This document shows positions 35,207 through 48,500 of a DNA stretch of 64,000 bases, one piece after another. The DNA comes from Lepisosteus oculatus (Eukaryota; Chordata; Actinopteri; Semionotiformes; Lepisosteidae). Location: positions 6,333,284 to 6,397,283 of the forward strand of contig NC_090712.1 in the NCBI RefSeq assembly GCF_040954835.1. Reading direction: 5' to 3'. Position 1 is the first letter of the stretch. Each line of letters opens with the position of its first letter. The translations under genes and the position numbers were made by a program. A model generated the notes under the pieces. That model was not told the origin of the DNA and did not search any database. It worked only from the letters and a program-made list of their open reading frames with translations.

Positions 35207-38200
35207 CTGGGGAACGAGAAGGGCAGATTAACAGTGGTCAGAGACGGATGCCTAACTGACCGAAGGCAATAACACACGATAAACGACAACACCACCACCC
35301 CCTTAATGTACCAACGATCAACGTACAGTACCATCTACAATAACATAAGAGCGTTGTCGAGCGACGAGCTCCTCCCAGTTGCTATGTAAACGGTTCATCC
35401 ATCATCACAAACCCAATAACAGAACCATGCACCGTTTTCATAACTGCTTTAATTCAAGCGTTTTTGTTATCAATGCAGTTAGCAGTCGACACAACGTCTG
35501 AGCAACGTTCATGTAGCTGTTAGGTCAGAAATAATGGAAAATCCTGCGAGCAATGAAACAGCACAATTTCCTTTTTTGATACATGGTGATCTAGATATTC
35601 GCTAGGGATTCTTCATCTGTAGGTCAGGAATCTATAAACGCAAAGGCAGAAATAACGAGAGCTACATAGCAGGGCATTAACCACTGGTTAATCAATAAGG
35701 GCAACAAAAAGGAGAAATCGACACATTAATGCTTCGATAAGAACGAATTGCTCAGTCGTGTCTGAGATACTGGGCACACAGCGACTGAAAGAACATACGT
35801 AATTTTACCAAGTTTAGGTCACTACATTAAACAAAAAAGAAAGAAATCTTTACCTTTATTCGGAATGGTTGTCCATTGGTTCATTCAAAAAATAATAACA
35901 AGGCAAACAAACTCCAGTCGTCCAAAAAAACTACGCAATGTATATTACCTTTCAAAACGAGTCTAGGGTTTAGGAAAGGGGAGTGCATGATGTCATTAGT
36001 TTGCGACGGTGTATCCTGAAATACGTCCCCCCGCGCTACAGTGCATCCAAATCATGAAAGTCGAAGGCTAATATTACCAATAATAGTGTGCACCACAATA
36101 TTACACGGTAACTAGGATGCATACATGAGTTTTAGATTTTTTTCATGAAATTTGTGTTTGCTCAGCCCTCAAACGTGTCAAAGACATGAAATGAAAATCA
36201 TTGATTTATAATGACCCATTTCACTCGAGGTTCACTTCCTAAGAATAAAAACCCGTAGTAGCTGACTTAGACTAAATCTTGTTTTTCTGTTCTGACTGCT
36301 TTCTTCCGAAAATAAAGAAAAAAAAAACAATCTTATAAGGGATTCCTGCTGTCAAAGTTGCGGAAACAGAAATAATTTACAATGTGAACGTGGTATTGCT
36401 TTATTGATGTAATGGAATATGTGAAGATCAAATATAAAGTAGTAGCAGTCTTCTGCTTCGGTATACATTTTTTTATTCATTTTGCTAAATATTGACTCCC
36501 TCCTGATGTATCATGACGATCGTGAGTTGCTAAACTATTAACCCAATAGGTGGCGCTCAAAGGTAAACAAAGGTTTATAAAGCAACGAACCAAAAATATA
36601 TTGAAATTTGTTGAATAATTTAAAAGTTGTTGCAAGGCACGTTTACGTTGTATGTTGCAAGGCACGTCTAATGCATGTAATTATTACCAAAAAACGAAGA
36701 CCTGCGCTAGTGTGTTTAGACAGTCATGTTAAATTATCTTGCGGAAAAAAGTGTTCAGAATTAGACTTCAAAATAAGTGCTTGTGTTCTGTTGTAACACA
36801 TCCATGTTACATAACAAAGACTTGTTAGTGTTCAAAAATTGATACCGACATTTTAGAGGAAAGCTATTACACTTAAAAGCATTTAAATTTTAGAATTTGA
36901 ATCCGGCATTACTCAAAGGTCGTCAGAAGGTAATTAAATAAACCTTCTAAGTAAATATTAAATTATGAACATGCATTTATTTATTCTTCTATTACTGTCA
37001 ACTTTTGCTTTGGCTAAGCTTTAACAAAAGTTCAGTGTAAACAAAAGCTGAAATTCTCCGATAGCAGAATCCGCAGTTTTTACTCTTACTTTAATTCCTT
37101 AACCAGTTTATTTGCTATATAATATCAATACGTGTAGCAGTATGGACACTTGAACGAAAGCAGAAGAATTACTTTGCAGTCCAGGCGTGATGCGCTGGTG
37201 GATGAAACAGGGAAGTTTACCGGTGGTAGAAGGAACAGCAGAGCTTAGTGACTGACGTGGTTTGACCCTATAAAATAGTGAAAAGGGTGCACTGATGACC
37301 AGTGGCAGAGAAAGCCACAGATGACAAACCCATCATTATTCTCGCGCTTGTCGTTTCGTGGCGTAATTCGTCATTTCTACATGTAATTAATGCATTTTAA
37401 TTTTTAACATTGAAAAGCTATTGTCGATGCCAAATAAGTTAACATACCCCTTTTTGTAAACCTGTAGCATAAACACGACACTGTGATACTGCATCCCTTG
37501 GGATTTTTTTACGAAGTACGTTAGAATTGGCACAAGTGAAACGACTGCATGATGATGATTACAGGACTCCTGTAGGATTAGCGCGCTGTCTGGAAAAGTA
37601 ATTCTGTCATGCTGGTCTGATGAGGGAAATCAGCGATGATAAGAGCTGAGTGTTTCTGAGCCGGTACTGTACATCTCAATTAGGTGACTTCAGTCACAGC
37701 AAGGTGACATTTAAGGATTTTCTTCTACTGCTCCTGCGACGACAACAACTAGAGGACTTTCCTAATGTACGGAGACCCACAAAGGAAAATTTGGAATAAA
37801 ATATTTTAAGCACAATAAAAATAGGAAAATGTGGTGTAATTTGCACTGATTGGTAGAACAGTCTATAAACCATCTACTGGTGATTTAATTGACTCGAAGT
37901 ATCACAAACCCATGTGTACTTAATGACGCCTCAGACTCAGACGTCTATTTACTAGGGCCTATGATAATTTCTGAAGTGTCTCCACCTCAATTCCTCTGTT
38001 TTTTTTTCCCCACCCCAACTCTGTTATATGTATATTTTATATAGTTAATTGACTGACTGCACGATTATAATACTTACAGTATAATCAAGCTGCAGGGCAT
38101 TTTACAGATAACTATTAGAGAAAAATTCCATATAAAGTCTAAGAAAATAATTAAGCTAATTGTTTAATTGACTATAGAAAAAAGAAAACATTACATCACT

Positions 38201-40890
38201 GAAATTATAGGATTGCTGCAGGCTTTCAGGAGACTTGCACAGAACCTAAGAGCTACCACTAAAAAAGCATTAATCTTGCAGCATGTTGAGCAGTGACTGA
38301 CCATCAGTCAATGGACAGTAATATTGTCTGCTGGAGTTCGTGCAGACCTCCAAACCAAACCACCACGGAGAGATCATAAGCTCCAATCCAGCCTGTTACT
38401 TGTCAACTGTGGCCGATGTTTATCTGAGGTGGAAAACTGGACAGGATCCCTCTGTACTGGTTAGATCATGTGGGATTCCCAGATGTCCGCTTAACTCCTA
38501 TTGCAGGGGAGGGGATCTGGTTTCCAGTCTGGAGCTGCAGTGTGAAAACAAGCTAGCGGTCTATCAACATGTTGTAACTGATGTGCAAGTACAATTAATT
38601 TAACATATTACCATAATAATTAAGGCTTTAAATGAGGCCAGTAAGAAATGTGCCTACCCTTGAGGTATCGTCCTAATCCAGTTAAAGAGATAAAGAATAT
38701 GCCACAGCTTTTATCAGCTCCTAATTTTGTATGCCTTAATCACACTGTCAGATAAGAAGAGTCTACATTTATGATACGGATGACCTATCACCTGCTATGC
38801 TAGTCCTTATTAAAACTCACATGGACCCCTAAAAAGCTCTGCACACGAAGAGCCAAGCATTTGCCCCCAACATTTATGAGCAAATTCAGTATCTTCCGCC
38901 TAGCTTCTGAACCTGCTTACCTGAAAGCACAATAGATGGCAATGAAATGACATCTGGAATGAGACAGCTTTACATAACAGTCCACACAGGGATTAAAGGT
39001 AACTCAGGAAAAAACAAACAGGTGTAAATGCTAGAAGTTCAATTTGCGCTATAGGAAAAAATACCAAATACCATTTTTCCACAACTTTATTTTTTTTTGT
39101 TTTTGTTCCCTCAAAAGTCAAAAACATCCCAGAAGCATGTCTTTTTCCAAGTCTGAAATGAATATAAACAAGTAAATAGTCCCTCAGACACACCCTCCAC
39201 TCACAAACGTCATCACCCTTTTCACTTGACATTGGCCTCTTCTTCCCAGCGCTATCCTCAGTGTGCTATGAAATATAAATAAAAAAAAAAGCACAGCCAA
39301 TTCTCATTTGAACTGAAAATAAACTCAAGTTCCTGTGTATCACTGCCTCCCTGCTGAATTCAAAGATTGGGAAAACACGAAAGAAACTAGCTGGATGTCC
39401 ACCATCTTGCTGTTCGCTTGCACTGTTAAAACAATTTCCATCAGCCCCCGGCTCCTCTGCCCGTCCTGTACAATACACCAACATCATAAAAAACAGCAGC
39501 TGCAAGGCATACGAGTCCATGGAAAGCCCTTTCAGGCGGCTCAGAAGCTATGGAGGACGTTACATAATCAGACAGCACAAGCGCCATTTAATATTGGCTC
39601 TCAGGGTTTTATAATAGCCTGGAGATGAGTGCAGCGCTTTCTGAATCACAAGTGCCAGAGAAGACAGTGCTTCCCTTAATGCCCTGCAGCATGCTGGAGG
39701 TCAGCTTTAAAGACCACAGCTGTGCTGGTCTGGGACTCTCAGCGGACTGCCCCACCAGAAACCACTGGACAGCAGACTCCTTTACAAAAAAGGCAAGGCT
39801 ATGGCAGAGTCCAGCACATATTCACACCAGACAAGACCCTCAAACGGTTTTATTCAAGGAAAGCCCAGTGGAGTCTGGGAAATCTCACCATTTAAGGATC
39901 AACCTTTGGAAGCAGTCACTCTTCCATAAATTTAATTCAATGCTGGGCAGTGCAATGCAATATCGTTACTTAATAGATGACCACACGGTTTTCTTAAAAC
40001 CTCTATTTAGGAGCAATGTGGAATGAGGAGTGTGGAATACAAAATGCATGCTTCACCGTACTCTAGAGTTTTGGATAAAATATAGATTTGACAGTATCTG
40101 GAACAATTTTGCCCCAAATACACTCATTACCCTTTTCGCTGACAGCTTTCTACTCAGTTAGAAACTACAGCATATGTCTTCAGTTAAGATGCAGGGAAAA
40201 TGATTTTTTTTCTTGGCTGTCTGCCTTCCTGACTGTTATGTGAAGAAGGGCTGACAGCAGAAAGCCTTGACAGCCTATCAGCTCTTCTGATGCCTTTGCA
40301 AACGAAAGAGGGAGCTGTGTCTTCTGTTGTTCGCTAGTATGCGCTTCAACTTTTTGTGCTAATCTTTCAGGAAATCTGGTCCCATACTCCACACTCCTGC
40401 ACGCTTTCCTAAAAAAGCAAACAGATGCTGATCAGCTATGGCAGACATTTTATTCTCGCTAGTACTGATCATTTCAAACCGACATGATCAGGAGAAGCCT
40501 TTACCTCACAGATGCCCCAGAGTCGGGCAACCAAAGATTGAGAGCTCCCCAATATTGCTTTCAGCACAGCACCGTCTATAAATGAACTTCACATCTTAAA
40601 TTCTGTAACGGGTGTGAAGAACACTTGTAGTATATATTTACAGGAAACCAGCGTTACAGGAGGTCACATCAACAAGATATACTGTATAATCCAATGGCAC
40701 AGTTTAAAATGGAAAATTTAAGCCGTATGATGCTGCTGCCACGAACATCACGAGCTGCTTTAAAATTAGAATCTACAGTAGTGAAATTTCTCATCCTTTA
40801 TGGCCCACTGCCTCTAATGATTGCTTGAGGTCCCTGTAACACCATAGCAATACTGAAATGGAGATGAAAAAGCATGCCGTAGCCAGGTGA
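35207..40890. other. TBCE-GGPS1 intergenic spacer
   Basis: About 5.7 kb between the TBCE 5' end and the GGPS1 3' end. It presumably includes the TBCE promoter and any non-coding first exon near its left end. I see no exon with homology, no RNA gene and no clear repeat family. The sequence is AT-rich, with a short tandem GTTGCAAGGCACGT pair near 36628-36668. Open frames here look incidental. Confidence 0.65.
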
Positions 40891-40912
40891 CATCACAGTG
40901 GGAAGAAAATAT

Positions 40913-40918
40913 TTTATT
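40913..40918 (-). terminator. Candidate GGPS1 polyadenylation signal
   Basis: TTTATT on the plus strand is AATAAA on the minus strand, about 195 nt beyond the GGPS1 stop, which would give a short 3' UTR. Use is inferred. Confidence 0.45.
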
Positions 40919-41111
40919 TTACAATACATAAAAAAAAACGCATAAGGCTGCTCTGTGTGAGTCTCGGACATCATTCCTGCTAAAAGTCGAGTGAGTCAAC
41001 GCTGCCGTTTCCCAGGCAGGTCCTTCGTGCACAGCCCTGGGGGAAGTGCTTGGGAGGTCAGGCAAGGCCAGAGCACTGTCAGGTCAGGTGAGGGAGGCCA
41101 GGCAGGACTTC

Positions 41112-44100
41112 TCAGGTCTCCTTGTAGGTCTTGCTCAGCTGTTCCACTAGGGCCGTCAGCTCGAGGTTGCCCCCCAAGTCCTGGATGAGCCGGTATGCCT
41201 CGGCCTCCAGGTTCTGGAGCGTCTGCCGCGTGTAGGCGAAGGAGCCCACCTTCTCCATGTAGTCCACGCAGTAGCGCTTGATGTCCACATTCTCGGTGCG
41301 CTGCCGCAGGATGTTCTGCACCTGCGTGCTCTCGGGGTGCGACCAGATGGCGTGGATGATGGGGAAGGAGAACTTGCCCTCGGTCAGGTCCTCACAGAAG
41401 CTCTTGTTCTCGCTGTACACCTTGGACCTCAGGTTGGCGTAGTCATCGAGGATCTGGAAGAACAGGCCCATGGTGTTCAGCAGGGGCTTGAGGTCGCGCT
41501 GGTAGCTGGAAAAGAGCTGCATCAGCCCCACGGCCAAACCGAAGAGCCCGCCGGTCTTCTGCAGCACCATCTGCTGGTATTCCTGCTCCGTGGGGCAGGT
41601 GTAGGTGTCCCTCCAGTAGATCTCCAGGCCCTGGCCGCGGTGCAGCTCCAGCAGCTGGCGGGTGAAGACCTGCACGGCCTCCGGGTGCTCCAGCGTCAGC
41701 ACCTTCTCCAGCCCCAGGAAGTACACGTAGTTGGCGGAGTTGATAACGGATGGGATGCCATAGATGCTGTGGGCCACAGGGAAGCCACGCCGCAGCTTGG
41801 AGTTGTCCTCGATGTCATCGATGAGCAGGCTGGCATTGTGCAGCATCTCCGTCACCTCGATGATCACCTGGGCACACAAGGGGAAGTATATTTTAAGTCA
41901 CTTTGCTGTAGATGTAGTAGGTCTTATGGTTTTTAAAGCAATATTTAAGAGTTAAGTATTTTAAAGGACTGAACAATGGGTAGAATACAGCCCACAGTGA
42001 CTCACTGGGCCACAGCTCACCCTGGCTAGGGCAGAATTAAACAGAATGAGCGACAATACCCCTCTCCAGCTGGTCACTGCCTATACAGCTGCCAGACTGG
42101 AGCTACTGGGGTAGAGTACCTCTCTCAAGGTACAACAGCAGTGTGTACAGCATGGATTCAAACCCACAACCTGTTAATCTAAGGGCTCAGCTACTAGTCT
42201 ATTCTGTTCCTGTTGGGTAGGTCAAACCATTTTATCAGAAAACACCGTAATTGTACAAAGAAAACTGCAAGCAATGGAAATTCAGTTTTTTTCCTTCCTC
42301 TGCTTGTTTTCATTCTAGCTGAGCTCTCAGCGACGACAGACAAGCTTCCACAATGAGCTTATGTTCTCGTTACATTTCAGGCAAAACTCCTGAACACGGG
42401 CAGTTCTAAAATTTAAACAGGGTTGATATTAATTACAAATGTTACTTGACCTTTTTAAAAATTCAAATAATTTTTATTTAAAAAAGTTAAACCTGACTGG
42501 AAAAAAAAATCAGATGTCTCAGTGGTTCCCAGAATCTCAACTGGGAACCACCGGATAACATGGTTCTTGGCTAAATAAATAACTGCAAATCCACCAGAGG
42601 GCGCCATTTCTCTCCATATCCTTCGGAAGCATTAAAAAAACTGGAACAAGATTACATTTATTGCGGGTTACAGTTTACTGTATATTGTTACCGTCACAGC
42701 CTTAGGCATTTCCTTTAATAACAGCATAATAAAGCCAAAACTGTGCTTACACCTGTTTTTTTACTCCTAAATACAGTAACCTAACACGTTTCTCATTAAA
42801 TAGAAAACGACATTTGTCATTGCTAGTTGACAATTTCTTGGTTGCTGTGGAATGAGGAGTACAAATATTGAAGCACTTATGGGTAACTGATGCCAGATAA
42901 GATTACTACTCCAGTATTATTATAAACTCAATCTGCTGTTGAATAGAAACCCCATGTCCTTAATCAGTGCATCACTAAGGAGAACGCAAGCCCACGTGAT
43001 CACATTTCGAGCACAGCCATGCTCCACTGGCGCCTCTTTCGAGAAATTCACAGCTTGCCTGCGCTGGCTGCAGGAGAAGGGTTCATCTGGTGCTTGTGAT
43101 GACACATACTGTATGCGTGGAAGACCAGACCAGGGAAGAGGAGCTCAGCGGAAGTAATGATGCCGACCAGGGGGCAGCAGTGAGCACAGCACCGCTGTGC
43201 ATGCAGCAGCACAGCCAGCCAGACTCGGGCCCATGCTGAAGGGATCACAGGTGTGCAGGATAAACTGAGACAATACCACAGGCTCCACGCAAACGCTGAC
43301 CCTGCTGCTTGCAAAGTCAGATAAGCACCCTGTGACTGTTCATTCTATGTGAGGCACAATAATGCCTCAGATTGGACTGGATCACCTGACGGTGCCTCCA
43401 GTTTTGTGACAGGTAACACAGGAAGAAAAATCTGCAATGGGGTGTGAAAGGGACAGTCACCTGGATGGGCCAGATGCATAGTAGCATTGTGGAATTTCAA
43501 AATACATTTTTTCCAAATAGTTTATACTTTAACAACACAGGCAAGAATGCTGGAACGATGCACTCATATGCCCACGTGGAAAAACAAGATCTCCATTTCT
43601 ACAATTGCATTCGATACCTAAATCAAGTGTTACAGAATAAATGCTCTTTTCTCAGTCCTGACACTGAAATCAAACTTGTTTGTCCAAAGATTCTCACCTC
43701 ACAGAAAGCTGCAGAATAACCCTCATTGCAACACGGAGAGCTGCACACAACTCCAGGCAGAGGGCCAGGGTAGTGCACTGGGTTATCTAGGAAAAAAACC
43801 CGTCCTTGATCAAACACACTGACACTACACTCATGATGCCCTGAAGCTGCTCAGAGCATTTATTGTCAAGAACATTAATCAGCTCAGTACTCCATTCACA
43901 CTGATACTAAGGAAAAAAACAACACATCTTTACTTCTGTCCCCCAAAGCAAAGGTAGAAATTGCAACATGTGCTGAATGTTTGCTGTTAGACTACCATTG
44001 ATAAAATGGTTACCAGAACAGACTGTGCAAAACACTGAAAACTAAATGTCTTTCATTTATTTTGTCATGAGGGGAATCTGTGCATCTCAATCAAAAACAT

Positions 44101-45513
44101 CAGGGGGAAAATAAAAATTATACTTTTACAATAATACTGTTCTTTTACGACCTATCAGAAGCCTTTTGAGCTCTTAGAAACAGCCATAAAACCTTTCTCC
44201 GCAGCATGCATGTTTGGATGGCTTCCGAAATCAGTTTTCACCTCTGGCTCTTTTCCCATTAGGACAAACAGTGCAAACGGGTTGTTACTGCTGCACTTTT
44301 GGTGTTCACCACCCCTGCTTTCATAAGTAAAAACACATTTTTCTAAAAGGAATTTCTATGCTTGAATGCTCCAGTGTACTTGACCAGAAGCCATTTGTGA
44401 TCTTACACTGGACTGGGCCACAAGTGTTTTTACATCCAGACTCCAAGAAGCTACCATAAGCCAGGCTGCAGGTGCTGGAGAAGATGCTTTGTGAAATAAT
44501 TCATTCACCGTGCCGCCTCAAAGCTAAGGCAGATCCTGGAGGAACACCCAGACAGAAGAGCAGGAAAAAGGAAAACTAGATGGATATATATTGGCAAATC
44601 ATTTTTAACCCTTTCTTTCTCTGCTGTGCTCACACCTCATAGGCTTCCAAATGTACAAAACTAAGGTTACAAACGAGATGGCCTTTCTGTCATCTGGCCT
44701 GTTTGATGGTAATGGGTTATACGATCTGACAAACTCATCCAGCTGTTTCTTGAAGGAAGCCTGGGTATTGGCTACAACATCATGGCTTGATAGCTTGTTT
44801 CCGATTCCTGCAATTCCATATAACTCCCACTCGTGTCCCCTGGTTTGTTTTCATCAGAACTTCAGGACTTCATGTGTTCTGAAGGTGTCCAATATGTTTC
44901 TACATGTCCATGAACAATATGTATAGATTCACACAATAAGCCACAACCTGAATTCTGAAATCCTCGTCAATCATGATTTGATATATACAAGTTATGTATA
45001 CCCTGGGAATCCCATTACTGTTCGTGTAAGTTTTTAGAAAACGTACAGATTTTGGATATTAGCTTAATGTTTCTGGCATGATTTTAATTGGGCATTCATG
45101 TCTGACCATAATGCATAGAAGTGATCTTGGTTGTTGCAACAGCACTAAATCCTTTCCTCAGGGAGAGAGCTGATGAATTAACCTGGTGAATGTCAAGCCT
45201 GGCAAGAATCAAGAAAAAAAGAACAATGCCACTTTGCAATCATTATGCTGGCACAAAAATGCAGAATGACAGCCTGACTGTTGACCAACTGCCAGGGAGG
45301 TCCACGTCTGCGTTTAGTCCACACAGAGGAAGAAGTGTGGAGACGTGCAACAGCCCGACTGCACAGCGCCTCGTCGGTCAAGACCTCCTGCTGTCCTTCC
45401 TTGGGCTCACCGTGACACAACAGCCCAGCAGGACTTGAGAATGTGATACTGAAGCTGTGGATGACCTGGTCACGATACCTGAGCCTCACTGAGCAGTGGT
45501 GGGATGAACCTGG

Positions 45514-45560
<47 letters not shown>

Positions 45561-48500
45561 TGCTTACAGGTACATTGCGCTTTACAGGTAATGGGGTCTC
45601 CCCTGCATCACCACCAATGTGCAGCATCCACCTGGATGGTGCGACAGCAGCCATAGTGCGCCAGAACGCTCACCACACACCAGCTATTAGTGGGGATGAG
45701 AGCAGAGTGATGAAGCCAGTTCATAGATGGGGATTATTAGGAGGGCACGACTGGTAAAGGCCAGGGGGAAATTTGGCCAGGACACCAGGGTTACACCCCT
45801 ACTCTTTTTGAGAAACATCCTGGGATTTTTAATGACCACAGACAGTCAGGACCTCGGTTTTACGTCTCACCCGAAGGACGGCACCTTTTTACAGTATAGT
45901 GTCCCCGTCACTATACTGGGGCATTGGGACCCACACAGACCACATGTTGAGTGTCCCCTACTGGCCACACTAACACCTCTTCCAGCAGCAGCCTTCGTTT
46001 TCCCCAGGAGGTCTCTCATCCAGGTCTTGACCAGGCTCACACCTGCTGAGTTGCAGTGGGCTGCCAGCTGGGAGTTGCAGGGTGATAAGGCTGCTGGATG
46101 ATGTGGTATTCAGGATTCAGAAATCAGTGTGTAAGTTCTATGAAAGGAACTGGACAGCTAATATTGCAGCTAATATTGCTTCCAATGGGCACATATGCTT
46201 CTAGTCTGCAATTTGCACAGTAGGCCTCCTGTTGACAACTTTGTGTTACTGATTAACCTTCATACATGACCTGGCTCTTGAATAAAATAGAAAATGGTCA
46301 GGACAAAAAAAAGTGCCATTTTTCTGCTGATTACTTTATTGGTTAATTTATTGCCGATGACGGGTGAGTTTATTGCTCAATGTTTTCTATTCTCTTAAGA
46401 AATTCCTGAATGTCACCCTGTCAAACTGATCTTTACATCTTTTCAGTAGCTGCCTCAAATTCTCTGATGCTGCAATATAGATTTCCAAGTATAACTTTCT
46501 ACTGATTGAATTTCCCAGCTTGTTATTAAATCATTAGCATTAGAGCGAATAATACTCAAACATGAGCTGTTTTTGTTTCCATCTTAAGCTCATTACGTAA
46601 TCAAATGCGACGCGTCCTGCCAAACCCGCGGCAGGAGTGCACAAGTGAGAGAGTCGCAGTATGCTGATGCCTTTAAGAGGAAGCAGTGGACTGTGAACGT
46701 GGTGCCAGTGAGGGGATTCCTCTGCTGCTTGTCAGCTTCCATCCCGCCCCCCCCAGCTGCGGCCTGTGAGACTCTCCATCTCGACCCCGGCTTCGTGCAA
46801 TGGCGTGCCGTGAACCCACACGCGTCAGGCCCTGCGCCCCTGCTTTGTATGAGTCAGAAGGAAGGCGCACAACTCTTAACAACCACTGCAGGGACAAAAA
46901 AAAAAAAAAACCCTCGATAGGCAGATGAATTAAATGCTATCAGCACCTGGGATGACACTCGTACTACCAGTTGTATTTCAAGGCAGTCGAGTCCACAGCT
47001 GCCGTCAGGCTGCTTTGCTTGTTAATGATGACAGCACGGTTCACATGACAGGTTCAGTGAGAGTTTACCGTGTGATGACTTGACTCCTGTGTGAGGAGAG
47101 AGCTTCTGATTTATCCGGAGGAATGGAACCTGTCTCTATAGTTGTACACAATATTCCACACTTCCATGACATCCTGTCGCTGCGGCTTCATTAAACCCAT
47201 TTTCCGACTTGAAGGCCCTCAAAGAGGATGCGATTTTCTTAGTTGCAGAATGTTTCGGCATTGTTTCTTTTAACGCAACACTGTGGCTCTCCAATCTGTT
47301 TATTCCTGTAGGTTTTATTTTAAAAAGTGCATATGCTTTTTTGACATTGATTAATTCTTTTTGGCATTATTTTGATTAACTTTTCATTCTTGACAGACTG
47401 AAAAGCATTTGAGTGACTACTGTACAAGTGCTTAATCACTTCGTGATAGAGCTGATCAGGCTGATTACCTGAGGAAGCGATTTAACTCCTTGAAGCCTTT
47501 TGAAAAACCAAGCAAGAAAAACACATAAGGAACCCCACTGATCAAGAGAATACCTGTGTGCGAGCATTATGGTGGAGTGACTCTTCAAACGGACTCATAC
47601 ACGGCAGAGCCAGGTCTTCCTCAGCGATGCTGTATTTGTATAGCGCATGCTGGGGTATGTCACCATGGTCAGGTTATGGGTCCAACTCCAGAACCTGTAA
47701 CCTTGTGGCAAAGTATGATCCCAGATGTGCAGCTTACATTGCTCCTGGTGGCCACACACACACACACTATCAGCCCGTGACTGTTTCCTTAATCAATACT
47801 ACTAATGATAAATGTTATTTGGCATAATTTTGTCAAGTTCAATAGTATTTGTATTCAAATATGAATGCACCTCCTACCAGAAAATGATTGATTTTTCCAT
47901 TTTCCTAAAAAACCTTTGGGACAAGGTTTCTTGTGACACTCAAAGAGTTACTCACAAATGTATAAGGTTGCTATGAGTCACAGCATTATTATAATCGTGT
48001 AGCAATGCTGTCTGAGGAAAATTCAGACAATGATATGATCCTCATCAAGAAACAACACAGAAACCATGAGCTTGAAACTACTTCTACGATTCTAAATTAA
48101 GACGTGCTGATCTACGTGCCAGTCAAGGATTGTAGTTGCGCCAATATGTCAAACTGGCAAGGAAAGGCAGCAATCTCCTGGTAAAAAGCCACTTTGCAGC
48201 AGATTAAAGATATGTCCTATATGGATCTGAATAAGATGACATTTCAGTGAGTTCTGCCATCATCTGCTCCTAATAAAGCATCTGCATCCCTATTAAAAAG
48301 CTTTATTGGTAGAAGTCTAAGATTTTATGACCCGTTATAAAAACATTAACACCACTTCTATTTAGAGTTGTCTGGCTGCCATAAGTAGATATACTCCCAA
48401 ACTAATTAGCTCCAGAAAATGATGCAAGAATTAGAAACCCTATCAGGTGATACCAATAACCCTTGACATCTATAATCAGTGCAAAGCATGTGAGAATCAC

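Noticed and set aside
39625-40026. 133-aa plus-strand frame in the TBCE-GGPS1 spacer
   Set aside because: There is no recognisable domain and no splice-site support or coding pattern; it is consistent with chance in this sequence.
41337-41936. 199-aa plus-strand frame over GGPS1 exon 3
   Set aside because: It is the antisense shadow of the conserved synthase exon, with no known domain.
45193-45654. Minus-strand frame with a run of about 15 Tyr
   Set aside because: The Tyr run is a translated ATA microsatellite, and most of the frame lies in the 5S-derived SINE and its flank.
46010-46101. 5S rRNA gene on the minus strand
   Set aside because: It resembles 5S rRNA but is joined to a Deu-like body and LINE-like tail and has many changes; it is a SINE head.
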